From assembly GCA_934552825.1 (NCBI GenBank), contig CAKTEQ010000003.1, positions 1 to 64,000 of the forward strand: a stretch of 64,000 bases of DNA. Reading direction: 5' to 3'. Origin of the DNA: an uncultured Oscillospiraceae bacterium (lineage in GTDB: Bacteria > Bacillota > Clostridia > Oscillospirales > Oscillospiraceae). Of the stretch, positions 62,817-64,000 are shown one piece after another. The stretch's first letter is position 1; each line of letters begins with the position of its first letter. Under the pieces are notes generated by a model. That model made no database searches. It had not been told where the DNA came from and saw nothing but the letters and a program-made list of their open reading frames with translations. The position numbers and the translations under genes were made by a program.

Positions 62817-64000
62817 ATGGCTAAGCAGAAATTTGAAAGAACAAAGCCCCACGTAAATATCGGCACAGTCGGTCACGTTGACCACGGCAAGACAACACTG
62901 ACAGCAGCTATCACAAAGTGGCTCAGCCTCCAGGGCAAGGCTCAGTACGAAGCATATGATTCCATCGACAAGGCTCCTGAGGAGAAGGCTCGTGGTATCA
63001 CGATCAACACAGCTCACGTTGAGTACGAGACAGACAAGCGTCACTACGCTCACGTTGACTGCCCGGGTCATGCTGACTACATCAAGAACATGATCACAGG
63101 TGCTGCTCAGATGGACGGCACAATCCTCGTAGTTGCTGCAACAGACGGTCCTATGGCTCAGACAAAGGAGCACATCCTTTTGGCTCGTCAGGTTGGCGTT
63201 CCCTACATCGTTGTTTTCATGAACAAGTGCGATCAGGTCGACGACGAAGAGCTGCTGGATCTGGTCGAGATGGAGATCCGCGAGACTCTGACAAACTATG
63301 AGTTCCCCGGCGACGACATCCCCGTAATCAGAGGCTCCGCTCTGAACGCTCTGATCAGCGAGTCCACAGACCCCAATGCTCCTGAGTATGCTTGCATCAA
63401 GGAACTGATGGACGCTGTTGACAACTACATCCAGACACCTGACCGTGCTTCCGACCTGCCCTTCCTGATGCCCGTTGAGGACGTCTTCACAATCACAGGC
63501 CGTGGTACAGTTGCTACAGGTAGAGTTGAGCGTGGCCAGATCAAGATGAACGAGAAGGTTGAGATCGTTGGTCTGATGGACAAGCCCAGAGAGACAGTCG
63601 TTACAGGTATCGAAATGTTCCGTAAGCTCCTCGACTACGCTGAGGCAGGCGACAACATCGGTACTCTGCTGCGTGGTATCGCTAAGAACGAGGTCGAAAG
63701 AGGCCAGGTTCTTGCTAAGCCCGGCTCCATCCATCCTCACACAAAGTTTGTTGGCCAGGTTTACGTTCTGTCCAAGGACGAGGGCGGCCGTCACACACCT
63801 TTCTTCAACAACTACAGACCTCAGTTCTACTTCCGTACAACTGACGTTACAGGCGTCATCACTCTTCCCGAAGGCACAGAGATGTGCATGCCCGGCGACA
63901 ACGTCGACATGAAGGTTGAGCTGATCACTCCTATCGCTATTGAAAAGGGTCTGCGTTTTGCTATCCGCGAGGGCGGCAGAACAGTCGGTTCCGGCGTTGT
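62817..64000 (+). CDS. tuf: Elongation factor Tu (3' end cut by the window)
   Basis: EF-Tu brings aminoacyl-tRNA to the ribosome. The frame starts [20 protein letters not shown] with AGGAGG... GGGAGG 9 bases before the ATG, and stays open to the right edge, giving 394 full codons of about 400. G motifs [17 protein letters not shown] and NKCD are clear, and the visible end GGRTVGSGV is only a few residues from the usual C-terminus. Confidence 0.99.
   Translation, partial: MAKQKFERTKPHVNIGTVGHVDHGKTTLTAAITKWLSLQGKAQYEAYDSIDKAPEEKARGITINTAHVEYETDKRHYAHVDCPGHADYIKNMITGAAQMDGTILVVAATDGPMAQTKEHILLARQVGVPYIVVFMNKCDQVDDEELLDLVEMEIRETLTNYEFPGDDIPVIRGSALNALISESTDPNAPEYACIKELMDAVDNYIQTPDRASDLPFLMPVEDVFTITGRGTVATGRVERGQIKMNEKVEIVGLMDKPRETVVTGIEMFRKLLDYAEAGDNIGTLLRGIAKNEVERGQVLAKPGSIHPHTKFVGQVYVLSKDEGGRHTPFFNNYRPQFYFRTTDVTGVITLPEGTEMCMPGDNVDMKVELITPIAIEKGLRFAIREGGRTVGSGV

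Overview
The window looks like the chromosome of a spore-forming, fairly GC-rich member of the class Clostridia (Firmicutes), probably in the Oscillospirales/Ruminococcaceae neighbourhood. The evidence is sporulation genes (sigK fragment, spoIVA, spoIIE), a complete WalRKHIJ-RlmH cell-wall signalling locus, Rex, type III pantothenate kinase (CoaX), an ECF vitamin transporter subunit, SLH-domain surface proteins and Gram-positive style AGGAGG ribosome-binding sites. The rank below class is inference.

Left edge (1-811): the end of a serine recombinase gene runs directly into the promoterless 3' half of sigK. The join lies at an AATGA sequence. This is the layout of a skin-type intervening element that splits sigK. 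Next (900-6120) come a lipoprotein, an Hsp20 gene behind three CtsR-like boxes, a SLOG/DUF1273 gene, tRNA-Arg(CCG), a second lipoprotein, and on the minus strand the trans-translation set (smpB, a cyclophilin gene, tmRNA) and a MecA-like adaptor.

6240-16310 is one long plus-strand block: Nudix hydrolase, walR, walK, walH, walI, murA, walJ, rlmH, a small DUF2007-like gene and a phosphohexomutase. 16310-20970 is minus strand: a 45-residue Cys/Gly-rich microprotein, an SLH protein, rex, lysC and hom. 21100-32110 is plus strand: spoIVA, coaX and an ECF S component, spoIIE behind Spo0A-type boxes, a metal-efflux operon (ArsR regulator, free HMA chaperone, P1B ATPase), dusB, and an ECF sigma factor with its anti-sigma factor. 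32110-37800 holds a TetR operon with a DUF308 protein, an MMPL transporter and a secreted LxxG-repeat protein. 37796-39093 (minus) has a CmpB-type membrane protein with an EF-hand loop and a DUF4364 regulator.

39200-41010 has rpsF-ssb-rpsR and hpt. 41055-48051 (minus) has a 1936-residue SLH surface protein and gapA. 48238-51108 has a histidine-kinase-like protein without its phosphoacceptor His, and a two-component pair. The right end (51456-64000) is the core gene-expression cluster: rpoB, rpoC, an L7Ae-type protein, rpsL, rpsG, fusA and a nearly complete tuf.

Most of the window is housekeeping sequence. The less ordinary parts are the split sigK, the Cys/Gly microprotein, the EF-hand membrane protein, the His-less kinase beside gapA, and several well-formed regulatory sites. 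No CRISPR array or insertion sequence was seen. All calls rest on reading the sequence; no database search was run.
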